Positions 1-9,668 of a stretch of DNA of 61,224 bases are shown piece after piece. The first letter of the stretch is position 1, and each line of letters begins with the position of its first letter. The notes under the pieces are model-generated. The model had not been told where the DNA came from. It made no database searches and worked only from the letters and a program-made list of their open reading frames with translations. A program made the translations under genes and the position numbers. Source of the stretch: Saprospirales bacterium (lineage in GTDB: Bacteria > Bacteroidota > Bacteroidia > Chitinophagales > Saprospiraceae); NCBI GenBank assembly GCA_007695145.1, contig REEI01000096.1, positions 1-61,224 of the forward strand. Reading direction: 5' to 3'.

Positions 1-200
1 TCTTAACGCCAAATCCTTGAAGGCCGGGATAGGGCTATTGAAATTCGAAAATGTTTAGTCTCTTAAACTTTGCTTCCATTATTCAATTGATTGCTTTGAT
101 AACCATCATCATTCAAGCTTATTATTTATTAGCCTAATTCGAATAATCTATTCAGGTTGGACCATTTCAATCGATAATTTCTCCTAATGTTATTGCGTAC
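1..200. other. Gene-free left edge of window
   Basis: This AT-rich stretch lies between the window edge and the terminator of the HmuY-like gene. The only open frame with an ATG is a 28-codon plus-strand ORF at 51-137, which would encode a very hydrophobic peptide (start MFSLLNFASI, end AYYLLA). It could be a small membrane peptide, but such an ORF can arise by chance in AT-rich DNA. Nothing else was recognised. Confidence 0.3.
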
Positions 201-237
201 AAAAATCCCCCGAAAACCATTAAGAGGTTTACGGGGG
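201..237 (-). terminator. Rho-independent terminator after HmuY-like gene
   Basis: Read on the minus strand, CCCCCGTAAACC pairs with GGTTTTCGGGGG around a short loop (stem at 207-237 on the plus strand) and is followed by ATTTTTG. It lies about 35 bases past the stop of the HmuY-like gene and should end the receptor/lipoprotein transcript. Confidence 0.8.
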
Positions 238-272
238 TAGTGAATGATTGATTCTAAAGTTCTATATCAAAA

Positions 273-1373
273 TCAGGGTTGAAGTAATTCGTACTGAATA
301 GAAGGATGCCCACGTTCACCCGTATCACTTAACATTCCTGCAAAGAGTAATTTAAAGAAATTACCATCGACGTCCTTAACTATATATAAGCGATCTGACC
401 TAACAGCAGTTTCACCACCGAATTGTGGATTACCAATGGTCCTCCATCCAGATCCGATAGTGTTAATTTCACTATTGAAATCTAGATCATTTACATCTTC
501 CAATGAAAACTCATTGAATTTCTCAATAATATTAACATTATCATCCTCAAAAATAACTGGTGCAATCTCCACACCGTAACGATTGTGGTAAACATAATCC
601 TTAAAAGCATAAGGAACAAGTACACCAGCAAATCTGAAAAGAGCCAAACCGGAAGAGAATGCAAGATCCCATTCAGCTTTAGGTGGCTCCACCTCTACTA
701 TTCCATTGTCAAAGTTAAAAAAGGTAAAATTAAAATCGGGTGATTTCTGTATCTGAACTGTCTGAAAGTCATCATTTCCAATTTCTGCAAATTGAAGCTC
801 ATACCCTCCTCCACTTCTCAAAACTCTAACCTTCATCCAACCTCTGGGACGATCTTGTAAGTCCCATCCACGATTTACAATATGCACAGGATTTGCTTCA
901 TCATCAGCAGCTACCATTCGAATAGCTGTTTTCTCTAGATCACCAGTAGAATGGTCAATCCAATTTACAGAATTTGGTAGCCAATCCGGTCGTGGATTCT
1001 CCAATACTGCATTGAATATCGCAAATTGATCCATCTGTTGAATCATACCGACTGTATCTGAAGTCGAAACCTCTGAAAGATCGGTTTTATTTAGGGGTTG
1101 TGCCATCATGTATGCTCCGGTATTTATTACCACATAATACCCCTCATCACCGGAATAAAATCCAAGATCCCAGGAATCCCGACTTATCTGAGTCTGCCTT
1201 GCAGAGGAAAGCTCAACAAATACCGAGTATGGTTCTTCCGGACCACCTACCTCAATATCCAATAATACAGGTTCATCAACTATAGGCGGCGCTCCCATCC
1301 CGTCGTCATCACTGCTGCAAGATTGAAACAAGGCTACTGTCAATAGTATCAAAAAAAGATTTCTCAATATCAT
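273..1373 (-). CDS. HmuY-like (heme-binding family) lipoprotein
   Basis: Predicted outer-membrane or surface lipoprotein of the HmuY family. The N-terminus is a lipoprotein signal with a Cys near residue 19 (FQSC followed by SSDDD, a Ser/Asp-rich tether typical of Bacteroidota surface lipoproteins). Two WDL-type strands typical of HmuY folds are visible (SWDLGFYSGDEG near residue 67 and EWDLAFSSG near residue 233). HmuY of Porphyromonas binds heme and passes it to its TonB receptor. Here the gene starts 5 bases after the stop of a TonB-dependent receptor on the same strand, so the two form a transcription unit. At 366 residues it is longer than classical HmuY. Heme as the ligand is inferred from the family; the axial residues could not be verified. 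Confidence 0.8.
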   Translation of the reverse strand: MILRNLFLILLTVALFQSCSSDDDGMGAPPIVDEPVLLDIEVGGPEEPYSVFVELSSARQTQISRDSWDLGFYSGDEGYYVVINTGAYMMAQPLNKTDLSEVSTSDTVGMIQQMDQFAIFNAVLENPRPDWLPNSVNWIDHSTGDLEKTAIRMVAADDEANPVHIVNRGWDLQDRPRGWMKVRVLRSGGGYELQFAEIGNDDFQTVQIQKSPDFNFTFFNFDNGIVEVEPPKAEWDLAFSSGLALFRFAGVLVPYAFKDYVYHNRYGVEIAPVIFEDDNVNIIEKFNEFSLEDVNDLDFNSEINTIGSGWRTIGNPQFGGETAVRSDRLYIVKDVDGNFFKLLFAGMLSDTGERGHPSIQYELLQP

Positions 1374-1378
1374 AGTAT

Positions 1379-3628
1379 TTATTTTAATGAATAATTTAGT
1401 GTCATAAAGAAAGACCTGCCATATGAAATGTAGTCAACATCCCCTGTAGGATGGATAGCACCGACAGCTGGAGTAGAATTAACATCCTTAACATTAAGGA
1501 TATTCCTCACACCCCCGCTAAGCCTAAAGTGATTTCCAATCACCCTTCCAATACTAAAATCCATCCAGTGAAAAGGATCAATAGATGAAAGTCTGGCCTC
1601 CTGAAAATCATCCTCTATATCTATTCCATAAACAGGCTGTTTGCCATAAAATTTATAATTCAATCGACAAGTCCAAAGCCTGTTTTTACTTTGAAAACCA
1701 AGATTTACACCAAGTTCAGGTGTGAACAAATACCCTACATCCTTAGCTGTCTCACTCAGGATATTTCTCCTTCCTGTGTAGGAAAAGGAGGTATTGAAAT
1801 CCAACAGGTTAATTTTAAAAGAAGCTCCAATTGACAAACCTTTGGATTTAAATCGACTTTGGTTAATCAAGGTGGTTATCTGTACATTTTGATTGGACCT
1901 ACCATAAGTTATCTGGTCTCTGATAGTATTGTAAAAGCCATTTAGATTGAGTACTAAGGGGTTTCCTGCAAAAGAGAGTGACCTATTTACTACGCTAAAT
2001 GAATAATGATGCCCTTTTTCTGGTATTAGATTTTCATTCCCGATAATCCTGTGATTGGAATCAAAAAATTCAAAATACATTTCCCTTAAGGAGGGCGCCC
2101 GGTACCCCATCCCATATCCCATTCTAAAGCCCCAATCAAGTCCAAGATCATACTTTGCATTCAGAGAGGGAATAAGGGGGGAGCTGTGCATGGTATTGTG
2201 TGTATATCGGATACCGGGTCGTAATTTCAAATCATCTGTCAAACGATATTCCATGGTCATAAAGCCGGCAACTTCAAAAATGGATCGCGAACGGCCATCG
2301 ACCAATCTCCCGCCTTGAATTCGCTCATAAGCAAGATCGTAACCCACTTGAACAGAATAATTGATACCCGGAAGATAACTGAGTAAACTCCTGTTTTGAA
2401 AAGCGACCAGACTAGTCATATCCTGGGCACCTTCAGCGGTGGAGAGCTGTGAAGTACCATTACTTATATTTACCGCCATCTGTATTTTCTCACGTTGGTA
2501 ATCAGTATGAGAAAATATGGTCTCAATGCGGCCAAAATTCTCAATTGCTCTTCCTGCCTGAACTTGTGAGATAAATCTTCGAGAGTGAAAGGTGTCATCC
2601 AAAGCTATCCGACGCACTGTGCCAATTGGTTCGCCCGGAGCAAAAATCATATCATCGAGAAAGTCAAGACGATATGACATATCCCACAAACCTGGTCTGT
2701 AGGAAACACTGATATTTCCAATCCACTGTTCTTTGGGCTTCCAAAGCATTGCCCTTGTTGTAATTTCACCTCTATGGCCGTGAAACAAATTTCGCGACAA
2801 GCCCGCACCAATCTGCAAAGGAATTTCAGAGAATCCATAAGATGACTGCAGGGAAAGATTATGGGTGCCTTTATTCCAGCCGTGCTCAGTACCTACAGAT
2901 TCTTCGTGAATCCTCGCCATTAAATTCCACCCCTTCCTTACAGACCTATTGGTTATAAGGTTGATTACTCCGGCCATAGCATTACTTCCATAAAGAACGG
3001 CCATGGGGCCTTCAACGATTTCAATACGTTCTATTTGTTCGGGAGATATTTGACCGAAATCAAAATCATCACTGGTCCTTCCATTCACCGGTACACCATC
3101 AATCATAATAAGGAGATTATTTCCACTTATTCCCTGCAGGCTAAAGGAGGTAATCCCTTGCCTAACATCATTGTTGGGTCTAAAATTGAGTTGATGAAAG
3201 AAGACATCAGAAAGATCACGTGGATGATAGGCTTCAATTTCTTGGCGATCGAGTGTTTTTACAAGGTAGACTGATCTGGATGCGGACTGAGGAATAAACT
3301 GTCCTGTTATGACTATCTCATCTAAAAAGTGACCCTGAGATTGCAATTGAAGGGGTTTATTAAAGTCGTAAATACTGTCAGAGAAAAAATAATAATTGAG
3401 GTGTCGCACATTAACCAGAATGGGTAAATCCACATTAGTATTCAGGAATACCTTGCCCTCCTGATCACTGATTTCAAACAATACCCTGGATCCTTCCACC
3501 CATTCTACAAGTGCATTGGGAACAGCTTCCCCGGATTCAGCATCTATCACAACTAATGCCTGGGACTTCAACCATCCAATGGAAAGGAAAGACAACGCCA
3601 CTATGAAGAAAAAAAGATTTAATCTCAT
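1379..3628 (-). CDS. TonB-dependent outer-membrane receptor (HmuR-like)
   Basis: A 749-residue outer-membrane active transporter. It has a signal peptide (residues 1-22, ending LKSQ), a carboxypeptidase-regulatory-like beta domain (about 23-100), a TonB plug (about 115-230, with IMIDGVPVNGR and IERIEIVEGPMAVLYGSNAMAG) and a long beta-barrel ending in an aromatic-rich strand (FFMTLNYSLK). The HmuY-like lipoprotein follows after 5 bases, which supports heme or a similar ligand as substrate. A TACCTTTG element lies only about 10 bases before the ATG, implying a very short leader. The family is certain; the substrate is inferred from the partner. Confidence 0.88.
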   Translation of the reverse strand: MRLNLFFFIVALSFLSIGWLKSQALVVIDAESGEAVPNALVEWVEGSRVLFEISDQEGKVFLNTNVDLPILVNVRHLNYYFFSDSIYDFNKPLQLQSQGHFLDEIVITGQFIPQSASRSVYLVKTLDRQEIEAYHPRDLSDVFFHQLNFRPNNDVRQGITSFSLQGISGNNLLIMIDGVPVNGRTSDDFDFGQISPEQIERIEIVEGPMAVLYGSNAMAGVINLITNRSVRKGWNLMARIHEESVGTEHGWNKGTHNLSLQSSYGFSEIPLQIGAGLSRNLFHGHRGEITTRAMLWKPKEQWIGNISVSYRPGLWDMSYRLDFLDDMIFAPGEPIGTVRRIALDDTFHSRRFISQVQAGRAIENFGRIETIFSHTDYQREKIQMAVNISNGTSQLSTAEGAQDMTSLVAFQNRSLLSYLPGINYSVQVGYDLAYERIQGGRLVDGRSRSIFEVAGFMTMEYRLTDDLKLRPGIRYTHNTMHSSPLIPSLNAKYDLGLDWGFRMGYGMGYRAPSLREMYFEFFDSNHRIIGNENLIPEKGHHYSFSVVNRSLSFAGNPLVLNLNGFYNTIRDQITYGRSNQNVQITTLINQSRFKSKGLSIGASFKINLLDFNTSFSYTGRRNILSETAKDVGYLFTPELGVNLGFQSKNRLWTCRLNYKFYGKQPVYGIDIEDDFQEARLSSIDPFHWMDFSIGRVIGNHFRLSGGVRNILNVKDVNSTPAVGAIHPTGDVDYISYGRSFFMTLNYSLK

Positions 3629-3636
3629 TGCAGTGG

Positions 3637-3644
3637 CAAAGGTA
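3637..3644 (-). promoter_or_regulatory. Bacteroidota -7 element for the TonB receptor
   Basis: CAAAGGTA on the plus strand is TACCTTTG on the minus strand, an exact TAnnTTTG match. It ends 8 bases before the receptor ATG, so the 5' leader would be nearly absent. No good TTTG -33 box was found at the expected distance. Confidence 0.4.
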
Positions 3645-3864
3645 GTTGCTGACTGCTGAATGCGATAACCAACTACTATTCGCGGAATACCCCATTCTAA
3701 AAAACCGTGTCAATTGGTTGTCAAAGTTATTATCCAGCAGGGCAAATGGCAGGATATGATGAACTCAATAAAATGAAATCACAAGATTCCATTGAAAAGA
3801 ATATCCCAAAAATTGTAGTAAGAAAGGAAACAATGGTATAAGTTTCAATTGGAATTTCACAAGC

Positions 3865-6372
3865 TTATTCAGCTATCCATTGAAGTTTCTTTGTAACAGG
3901 TCCAGCATCTGTAGTAACCCTGATTAGATATAGTCCGGTTGCTAATTGATCCATTGTAAAGTGGTGACGATTTGAATAGATGTCATCCAATTTCATAATT
4001 GGTCTACCCTTCATATCGTATAATTCAATCGACTTTATTTGATAGCCACCGTTGAGATGCAATTGAATCTGATCGGAAGAACCGGCAGGGTTTGGAAAAA
4101 GATGAAGTAAATCCTCTGAGAATTCAGGGCGCATTTCTCTTCCGGGAATAATGATATCAAAATGAGAACTGGTTTCCGGCAGTCTGTATTCACGCGCACC
4201 GGCAAAGAATCCGGTCACATTGTTCAGGCTGACCCCTACTCTAAAGATTTCTTCATCACCTGGGAATCTTCTAAAACCATCAATATCATCTTCAATGATA
4301 AATCCTACTTCAGTAATAATTCCAAAACCTATAGCACCGATACCATCCATTCTCGTCAATGCAAAGTCAAGTTGATTGTCAAAGCCCTTATCCATAAATA
4401 AGGAGGGACCGTCGTATGTGAGCCAGGAAGAAGGATACTCTACAGCATGCAAATTAGAAAAATCAAAAGGAGTGTTATTGAAATTGTAAGACATGGCAAT
4501 GCCATGCAGATCCATAGCTGGATTGCTTTCACTGCCAGCTACCACATAGAACCTTACTAAATCACCTGCATAGTATGGGCCCGACGAAGCTTCGACTAAA
4601 CTGATGGCAAAATCGCGATGCTCGTATCTTTCCTCTACTAGTAACGTATGGACTTTGTTGTAAAAATTAGATATAGCAAAGGTGTCTGCTGCACTAACCA
4701 AACCATCTCCGTCTGTATCAGCATGTTTTAAATTTTCTCCTGAAACCTGATTACTTACCCAATCGTCTCCAGATTGACCATACCAATTTACCAAATCAAC
4801 ATCCTCCCGACTGATGCCAACTGAACCTATATACCAGCCAAGGCTAAGAAGATCTCGCATATCGACCTTGCCATCGTAATTGACATCACCTGGCCAAACG
4901 CAGTCATCTATACAAACGCATATCGAATCGATAGTAAGATCAAGCACTTCAACCTCTATTTTAACCACCTGGCAGTCAAGCTGTCCATCTACGCAGTATT
5001 CCAATTCAAATTCATCCAAACCGACAAAATCCTGATTGGGTTCGTACACAACCAGATTATTTCCTCGTACATCTCTACACCCAATGGTGATTGTGTCGAT
5101 GCCAGGATAGACCTCAAGTGCTCCAAATTCAGGAGATTGAGTGATGTGAAACATAAAATTACTGATTGGAACCTCATAATTGATAACAAGGGGCCTATTT
5201 TTAGTAGTGGTTAATTTATAAGTTAGATTATTTTGGGGATTGAGATTGCCAACAAAAATAGCAACTCTAGCCGTTTCACAATTTCCAAGAATGCAAACCC
5301 GGTAGGTAAAATTGGCCTGCCCGGTAAAGTTACTGTCGGGTTGATACAAAAAGTTACCATTGCCCAAATGAGTCAATGTACCTTCTGTTACAGCAGAAAA
5401 GGATTGAATGTTGATATTGTTTTTGAGGTCATTCTCCAAAACATTGAATTCCACACTGGTGTTTTTGGGAGTGTAGATAAAATCATCCACCAAAAAGGTA
5501 TTGGGATCATCAATGTCATGAATAGTGACATAAACGGTGGTGAAGAATTCTTCATTCAACTGAAATTTAAATGAATCTTCACCGGTAACATTTTGGATCG
5601 GCTTATACTCCCAAATACCCGTATTGCCAACAGGGGTGACAGTTCCCAATTCGGGTTCTTCATCGACCTCATAATCTATCGATGGCAAAAGGGCTCTGAC
5701 TGACCTATTTCTAAATGTATGCAAATGTAAATTACCATCAACAACAACATTTGAAGAATCAACAATGTTGATGTGCGCAGTTGCTGACCCGCATTCATTA
5801 TATTCATCGCAGGCAGTGTACTTAATGTACCCCATCCCATTGAATCCAGATATAGGCTTAAAGAAAACGCTATCATTACTAATTTCAAGAAAGCCGCGGT
5901 TGACAGCAGAAATGTTAGAAAGTTGTAGGGAATCAGAAGTGCTGGAATCATTACCCATGAGGTCAATAAAATGCCAACCACTATTAGCTGGAATTGCAAT
6001 TTCCAGGTCGTTTATCCAAACAATTGATTCCTTTACTTCAATTTCGTAATGGTACCACTTGATGTTGGGATTGGCGCCAACGGTATAGTGTACTTCAATC
6101 GATACGCTGTCTCTTCCAATAAAACCCGGATTGGGAGTGTAACGCATTTGCCGGGCACCGGGGCTATTTATCCTGGTAGCCGAACCGTTTGATGGATGAC
6201 TTATGATGAAAAGACTGAATGCATTGAATACCTGTGAATAAAACTGGCTATCAACTAAAATCTGGTTGGTTTGATAGGGGGTCTGGCTGATCCCGGTCTG
6301 TGGGGCATTGAGAAATACAACAGTTAATAAAACCGCTGAAAGTTTGGTGATTATCCGCATAAATTGATTCAT
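3865..6372 (-). CDS. Secreted multidomain protein with dockerin-like segment and T9SS sorting domain
   Basis: An 835-residue secreted protein. It begins with a signal peptide (about residues 1-30, ending GISQ), followed by tandem Ig/cadherin-like modules marked by NDSST, FLVDDFIYTPKNTSVEFNV and TGQANFTYRV-type strands. A dockerin-like calcium-binding segment follows near residues 495-575 (GDVNYDGKVDMRDLL and ADTDGDGLVSAADTFAISN). A cohesin-like beta region comes next, and the end is a T9SS type A sorting domain (LFPNPAG, YDMKGRPI, ATGLYLIRV). The role is probably adhesive or structural at the cell surface; no catalytic domain was recognised. It has its own promoter-like element upstream (6398-6405). 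Confidence 0.8.
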   Translation of the reverse strand: MNQFMRIITKLSAVLLTVVFLNAPQTGISQTPYQTNQILVDSQFYSQVFNAFSLFIISHPSNGSATRINSPGARQMRYTPNPGFIGRDSVSIEVHYTVGANPNIKWYHYEIEVKESIVWINDLEIAIPANSGWHFIDLMGNDSSTSDSLQLSNISAVNRGFLEISNDSVFFKPISGFNGMGYIKYTACDEYNECGSATAHINIVDSSNVVVDGNLHLHTFRNRSVRALLPSIDYEVDEEPELGTVTPVGNTGIWEYKPIQNVTGEDSFKFQLNEEFFTTVYVTIHDIDDPNTFLVDDFIYTPKNTSVEFNVLENDLKNNINIQSFSAVTEGTLTHLGNGNFLYQPDSNFTGQANFTYRVCILGNCETARVAIFVGNLNPQNNLTYKLTTTKNRPLVINYEVPISNFMFHITQSPEFGALEVYPGIDTITIGCRDVRGNNLVVYEPNQDFVGLDEFELEYCVDGQLDCQVVKIEVEVLDLTIDSICVCIDDCVWPGDVNYDGKVDMRDLLSLGWYIGSVGISREDVDLVNWYGQSGDDWVSNQVSGENLKHADTDGDGLVSAADTFAISNFYNKVHTLLVEERYEHRDFAISLVEASSGPYYAGDLVRFYVVAGSESNPAMDLHGIAMSYNFNNTPFDFSNLHAVEYPSSWLTYDGPSLFMDKGFDNQLDFALTRMDGIGAIGFGIITEVGFIIEDDIDGFRRFPGDEEIFRVGVSLNNVTGFFAGAREYRLPETSSHFDIIIPGREMRPEFSEDLLHLFPNPAGSSDQIQLHLNGGYQIKSIELYDMKGRPIMKLDDIYSNRHHFTMDQLATGLYLIRVTTDAGPVTKKLQWIAE

Positions 6373-6397
6373 GGACTTGACGGATTGATATACGGGT

Positions 6398-6405
6398 CAA
6401 AGGTA
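6398..6405 (-). promoter_or_regulatory. -7 element for the dockerin/T9SS protein
   Basis: CAAAGGTA on the plus strand reads TACCTTTG on the minus strand, 25 bases before the ATG. It matches TAnnTTTG exactly; no clear -33 box was seen. Confidence 0.5.
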
Positions 6406-6500
6406 ATCACTTTTTTCATACCAGAATAATTTTTATATAAAACTTTTTTATATGTCATATTACACAAATACTTAATCTGTTCTTTGTAAAATTTACATGT

Positions 6501-6508
6501 ATCTTTGT
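6501..6508 (+). promoter_or_regulatory. -7 element for the unknown 481-residue protein gene
   Basis: TATCTTTG matches TAnnTTTG exactly. A TTTG lies at 6484-6487, which is closer (13 bases) than the usual -33 spacing. Transcription from here would give a leader of about 115 bases before the ATG at 6631. Confidence 0.45.
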
Positions 6509-6630
6509 ATTACTGCATTACTAACAATTTAATTATATATATGTGTTTCAAAAATATTACTTCTTTACAGAAAATTTTCAACCTATTGAGTTAAATAAGC
6601 TCCATCAGGGGCAAAAAGAAAAATGACAAT

Positions 6631-8076
6631 ATGCCGGAAATGACTTTTGAAAACATCAAGGTGGTTCAAGTGATTCGGACATTTAGTACAGCCGAATTAA
6701 ACCGCTTAGAAAAATTTATCCAATCCCCGTATTTCAATGTTAATCATTCCATTACAGCATTATTTGATCTCATAAAAAATGCAGTCCGCACAGAGGATTA
6801 CTCTACTTTGGACAAGTTAGAAGTATACGACCAACTTTTTAAAGGGAAGAAATATTCAGATACCAAGTTTAGAAAAGTGTGTTCGGATTTGTTAAAACTA
6901 ACAGAAGAATTCCTGGCCATAGAACAATTTAAGGCAAACCCGCTGCACGAGGCCAGCTATCTGCTACAGGCGATCTCCAAAAGAAGGATTGAACCTCTGT
7001 ATAACTCGGTATTGAAATCGACCCGAAGGCTTTCAGAAAGACAATATGAAATTGCTCCTTCTTACTATTACTACCAATATGAAATTGAGAAAAACTACTT
7101 CAACATGATGGAATCTGAAATGACCAGAGACCGAAGGTTGAATTTGGAGCAAATAGCGAAGAACCTGGATTACTTTTTTATTGCTGAAAAGCTCCGCTAC
7201 TACTCCACTGCACTAAGTCAAAAGAGATTTACAAAACACGATTATGAGATTTTATTTATGGATGAAATACTGGACCATTTAAAGGACAACCCTTATGATG
7301 ACATTCCCCAAATCACCATAAACAAAGAAGTAGTAAATGTATATCGATTCCCAGAAGATGATGCACATTACTTCAAACTCAAAGGTCTTATATTTAAAGA
7401 AATCGAGAGGTTTCCAAAGGATGATTCCAGAGATGTTTTCAATGCTGCACTAAATTTTTGTATCAAAAAACTAAATCAAGGTGACCAGAAGTTTTTGAAG
7501 GAGGTTTTCTACCTCTATGACTTTGCACTAAAAAATGACTACCTATTTATTCAGGGAGAACTCACTCCCTGGACCTTCAAGAATATTGTGGTGGTGGCTC
7601 TTCGGTTAAAAGAATACCAATGGACCGAAAATTTTATTGATGAATACAGTGGCCTTCTCAACGAAAAACATAGAGATAATGCGGTGCGATTTAATCTTGC
7701 AAGAATGCACGGCTATAAAGGTAATTTTAAAAAAGTTCTTGAATTGCTCCGGACAGTTGAATTTGACGACATATCCTATAACCTGGGAGCAAAAGCAATG
7801 TTATTGGTATCTTATTATGAATTGGAAGAAATAGACGCTCTTTTATCTTTTCTGGACACCTTTAGGGTTTTTCTCAATAGACAAAAAAATAAGCTTCCAG
7901 AACAGCGGAGGAAAAACTACCTCAACCTAATCAAGTACACAAAAAAACTTGCCAATATTGATCCCTTTGAAAAGGAGGCATTGAGCAAACTGAAAACAGA
8001 GATAACGGAGTCCAAAAATGTTGCAGATGTGAATTGGTTGACTGAAAAAGTAGTAGAGCTAGAAAAATGGAAATAA
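6631..8076 (+). CDS. Uncharacterised helical-repeat protein
   Basis: A 481-residue protein I cannot assign to a named family. It has no signal peptide or membrane segment, so it is probably cytoplasmic. The sequence is rich in Lys, Glu, Tyr and Phe and looks alpha-helical throughout, with helix-pair periodicity like TPR or other alpha-solenoids (for example YKGNFKKVLELLRTVEFDDISYN near residue 370). The N-terminus contains RTFSTAELNRLEKF and SPYFNVN, resembling a conserved opening I associate with Bacteroidota hypothetical proteins. The GHMP kinase gene starts 16 bases downstream on the same strand, so co-transcription is likely. Function is unknown. Confidence 0.75.
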   Translation: MPEMTFENIKVVQVIRTFSTAELNRLEKFIQSPYFNVNHSITALFDLIKNAVRTEDYSTLDKLEVYDQLFKGKKYSDTKFRKVCSDLLKLTEEFLAIEQFKANPLHEASYLLQAISKRRIEPLYNSVLKSTRRLSERQYEIAPSYYYYQYEIEKNYFNMMESEMTRDRRLNLEQIAKNLDYFFIAEKLRYYSTALSQKRFTKHDYEILFMDEILDHLKDNPYDDIPQITINKEVVNVYRFPEDDAHYFKLKGLIFKEIERFPKDDSRDVFNAALNFCIKKLNQGDQKFLKEVFYLYDFALKNDYLFIQGELTPWTFKNIVVVALRLKEYQWTENFIDEYSGLLNEKHRDNAVRFNLARMHGYKGNFKKVLELLRTVEFDDISYNLGAKAMLLVSYYELEEIDALLSFLDTFRVFLNRQKNKLPEQRRKNYLNLIKYTKKLANIDPFEKEALSKLKTEITESKNVADVNWLTEKVVELEKWK

Positions 8077-8092
8077 GGGCAAATATAATAGT

Positions 8093-9037
8093 ATGACTAC
8101 AATAGACAAAAACAATTGGCCCGGGCGGAACTACCCTGCAAAACTCCTTTTATTCGGAGAATACTCTGTCCTTGTGGATCAAACTGCTCTGGCAGTGCCT
8201 TATGGGAAATACCATGCAAGATGGGAAAAAACTATACGGGAAAGTTCAAACACTCAAAAGGAAATACTCGACAACTTCATCGATTATTTAAAACTAGTAA
8301 TAAAAGGCAATGAAAAGTTTTTTTTGGATCTTGATCAAATGGAGAGGTGGTTTAAGTCAGGCTTGAGATTGGATTCAAATATACCCACCGGATGCGGCCT
8401 TGGCAGTTCAGGTGCATTCTGTGCTGCGGTAATGGATGCATTCGGAATCGTCAAGAATGATGACCTACACGCTCTTCAACATCAGTTTGCATTGATGGAG
8501 TCCTTTTTCCATGGTAAGAGTTCGGGCCTTGATCCACTGGTGAGCTACCTGAATCGACCAATTTTAATCCGGGCCGGAGAGTTGCCCCACCTAAAGTCTA
8601 ATTATCATTCCTCCCAACCTACCTTTGGTGTTAGTTTATTGGACACAAAGATTCAGAGAAGCACTGCACCACTAGTGTCTATTTTTCAGCAAAATCTTTA
8701 TTCAAAAGAATACTCGAACAAATTTGAGAAAACCTACCTCCCTCAGGTCAATTCAGCCATCAGAGCCTACAGTGATCAAGACTGGGAAAAACTGTGGCAC
8801 TCTTGTCTATTAATCAGTGAATTACAATTCGGACTATTCAATGAGATGATCCCTGACAATCTAAAATCTATTTGGAAAAAGGGCATTCAGTCCGATCGAT
8901 ACTTTATGAAACTCTGTGGTGCAGGAGGTGGTGGGTTTTACTATATTTTCCACAGAGAAAGTGAGCCGTGTTCCGAACTAATTCCAACCTCATCCCCTAT
9001 CGGGAGCTACTTCTTCGGTCTTTCTGCTGATAAGTAA
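8093..9037 (+). CDS. GHMP kinase, mevalonate-kinase-like
   Basis: A 314-residue small-molecule kinase of the GHMP fold. Motif 1 is KLLLFGEYSVL near residue 18, the ATP loop motif 2 is PTGCGLGSSGA near residue 98, and motif 3 is KLCGAGGGGFYYI near residue 274. The FGEYSVL opening is typical of mevalonate and phosphomevalonate kinases, and many Bacteroidota use the mevalonate route to isoprenoids, so that substrate class is the best guess; the exact substrate cannot be fixed from sequence alone. No other mevalonate-pathway gene is visible in the window. Its last 48 bases overlap the 3' end of the convergent methyltransferase gene. Confidence 0.82.
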   Translation: MTTIDKNNWPGRNYPAKLLLFGEYSVLVDQTALAVPYGKYHARWEKTIRESSNTQKEILDNFIDYLKLVIKGNEKFFLDLDQMERWFKSGLRLDSNIPTGCGLGSSGAFCAAVMDAFGIVKNDDLHALQHQFALMESFFHGKSSGLDPLVSYLNRPILIRAGELPHLKSNYHSSQPTFGVSLLDTKIQRSTAPLVSIFQQNLYSKEYSNKFEKTYLPQVNSAIRAYSDQDWEKLWHSCLLISELQFGLFNEMIPDNLKSIWKKGIQSDRYFMKLCGAGGGGFYYIFHRESEPCSELIPTSSPIGSYFFGLSADK

Positions 9038-9568
9038 GAAAGCAGGGGGAAGATTTTTCAAAATAAAGTTGACCTTAATATTCCCAAACGCTCTTTTGTA
9101 AAGGTTTTTCATCACCAGTGAATAGTGCACCTGAATATACTTGCCCCCAACTTTTAGCGACTTATAGCACTGCTCAACTATATCTTTTGCTATCTCATCT
9201 GGAACAACCGTAAATGGAATGGCTGAAACGACATAGTCAACATGATTAACACCTTGTTCCTTGAGCACATTTGTAAGTTCTTCAGCAGACTTCTTATAGA
9301 AGAAAAAACGCGGATCTTTTATCTCCTCAAGTTGACTGCAAAACACCTCATTGATCTCAAAAACAATCAGCTTAGAATTTGCCTTCATTTTATCCAAAAG
9401 CTTTTCACTGATAACCCCATCCCCTGCACCGAGCTCTACAATAACGTCAGCATTATTAAAATCAATTTGATCTGTAATATTCCTGCACAAGTACCTTGAA
9501 CTTCTAGTCACAGTGCCTACTTCCTTCAGGTTTTTTAAACTTTCGGAGAAAAAATCCAATCTTTTCAT
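8990..9568 (-). CDS. SAM-dependent methyltransferase (phospholipid N-methyltransferase/KsgA-like)
   Basis: A class I methyltransferase of about 192 residues. The SAM-binding motif is VIVELGAGDGVISEKLL, followed by an acidic strand end (IVFEINEVF) and a post-motif SAIPFTVVP, the pattern seen in KsgA-type and PmtA-like phospholipid N-methyltransferases. I chose the ATG at 9568 (MKRLDFFSE); the in-frame TTG at 9580 adds only four residues. Small size and lack of an RNA-binding C-terminal domain favour the PmtA-like group over a true rRNA dimethylase. The gene runs tail-to-tail into the GHMP kinase gene with a 48-base coding overlap. The real substrate is unknown. Confidence 0.75.
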   Translation of the reverse strand: MKRLDFFSESLKNLKEVGTVTRSSRYLCRNITDQIDFNNADVIVELGAGDGVISEKLLDKMKANSKLIVFEINEVFCSQLEEIKDPRFFFYKKSAEELTNVLKEQGVNHVDYVVSAIPFTVVPDEIAKDIVEQCYKSLKVGGKYIQVHYSLVMKNLYKRAFGNIKVNFILKNLPPAFLLISRKTEEVAPDRG

Positions 9569-9668
9569 AATCTCAAACAATAAGCTGAAAAAAAATCTAA
9601 CAAAAAAACGGGCACCACATCCGGATACCCTTCTTCAAACAAATATTGGAACTGATTCTTAAAATTGA

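Noticed and set aside
51-137. 28-codon hydrophobic ORF at the left edge
   Set aside because: Too short to separate from chance in AT-rich sequence; no toxin-antitoxin partner or antisense RNA features seen.
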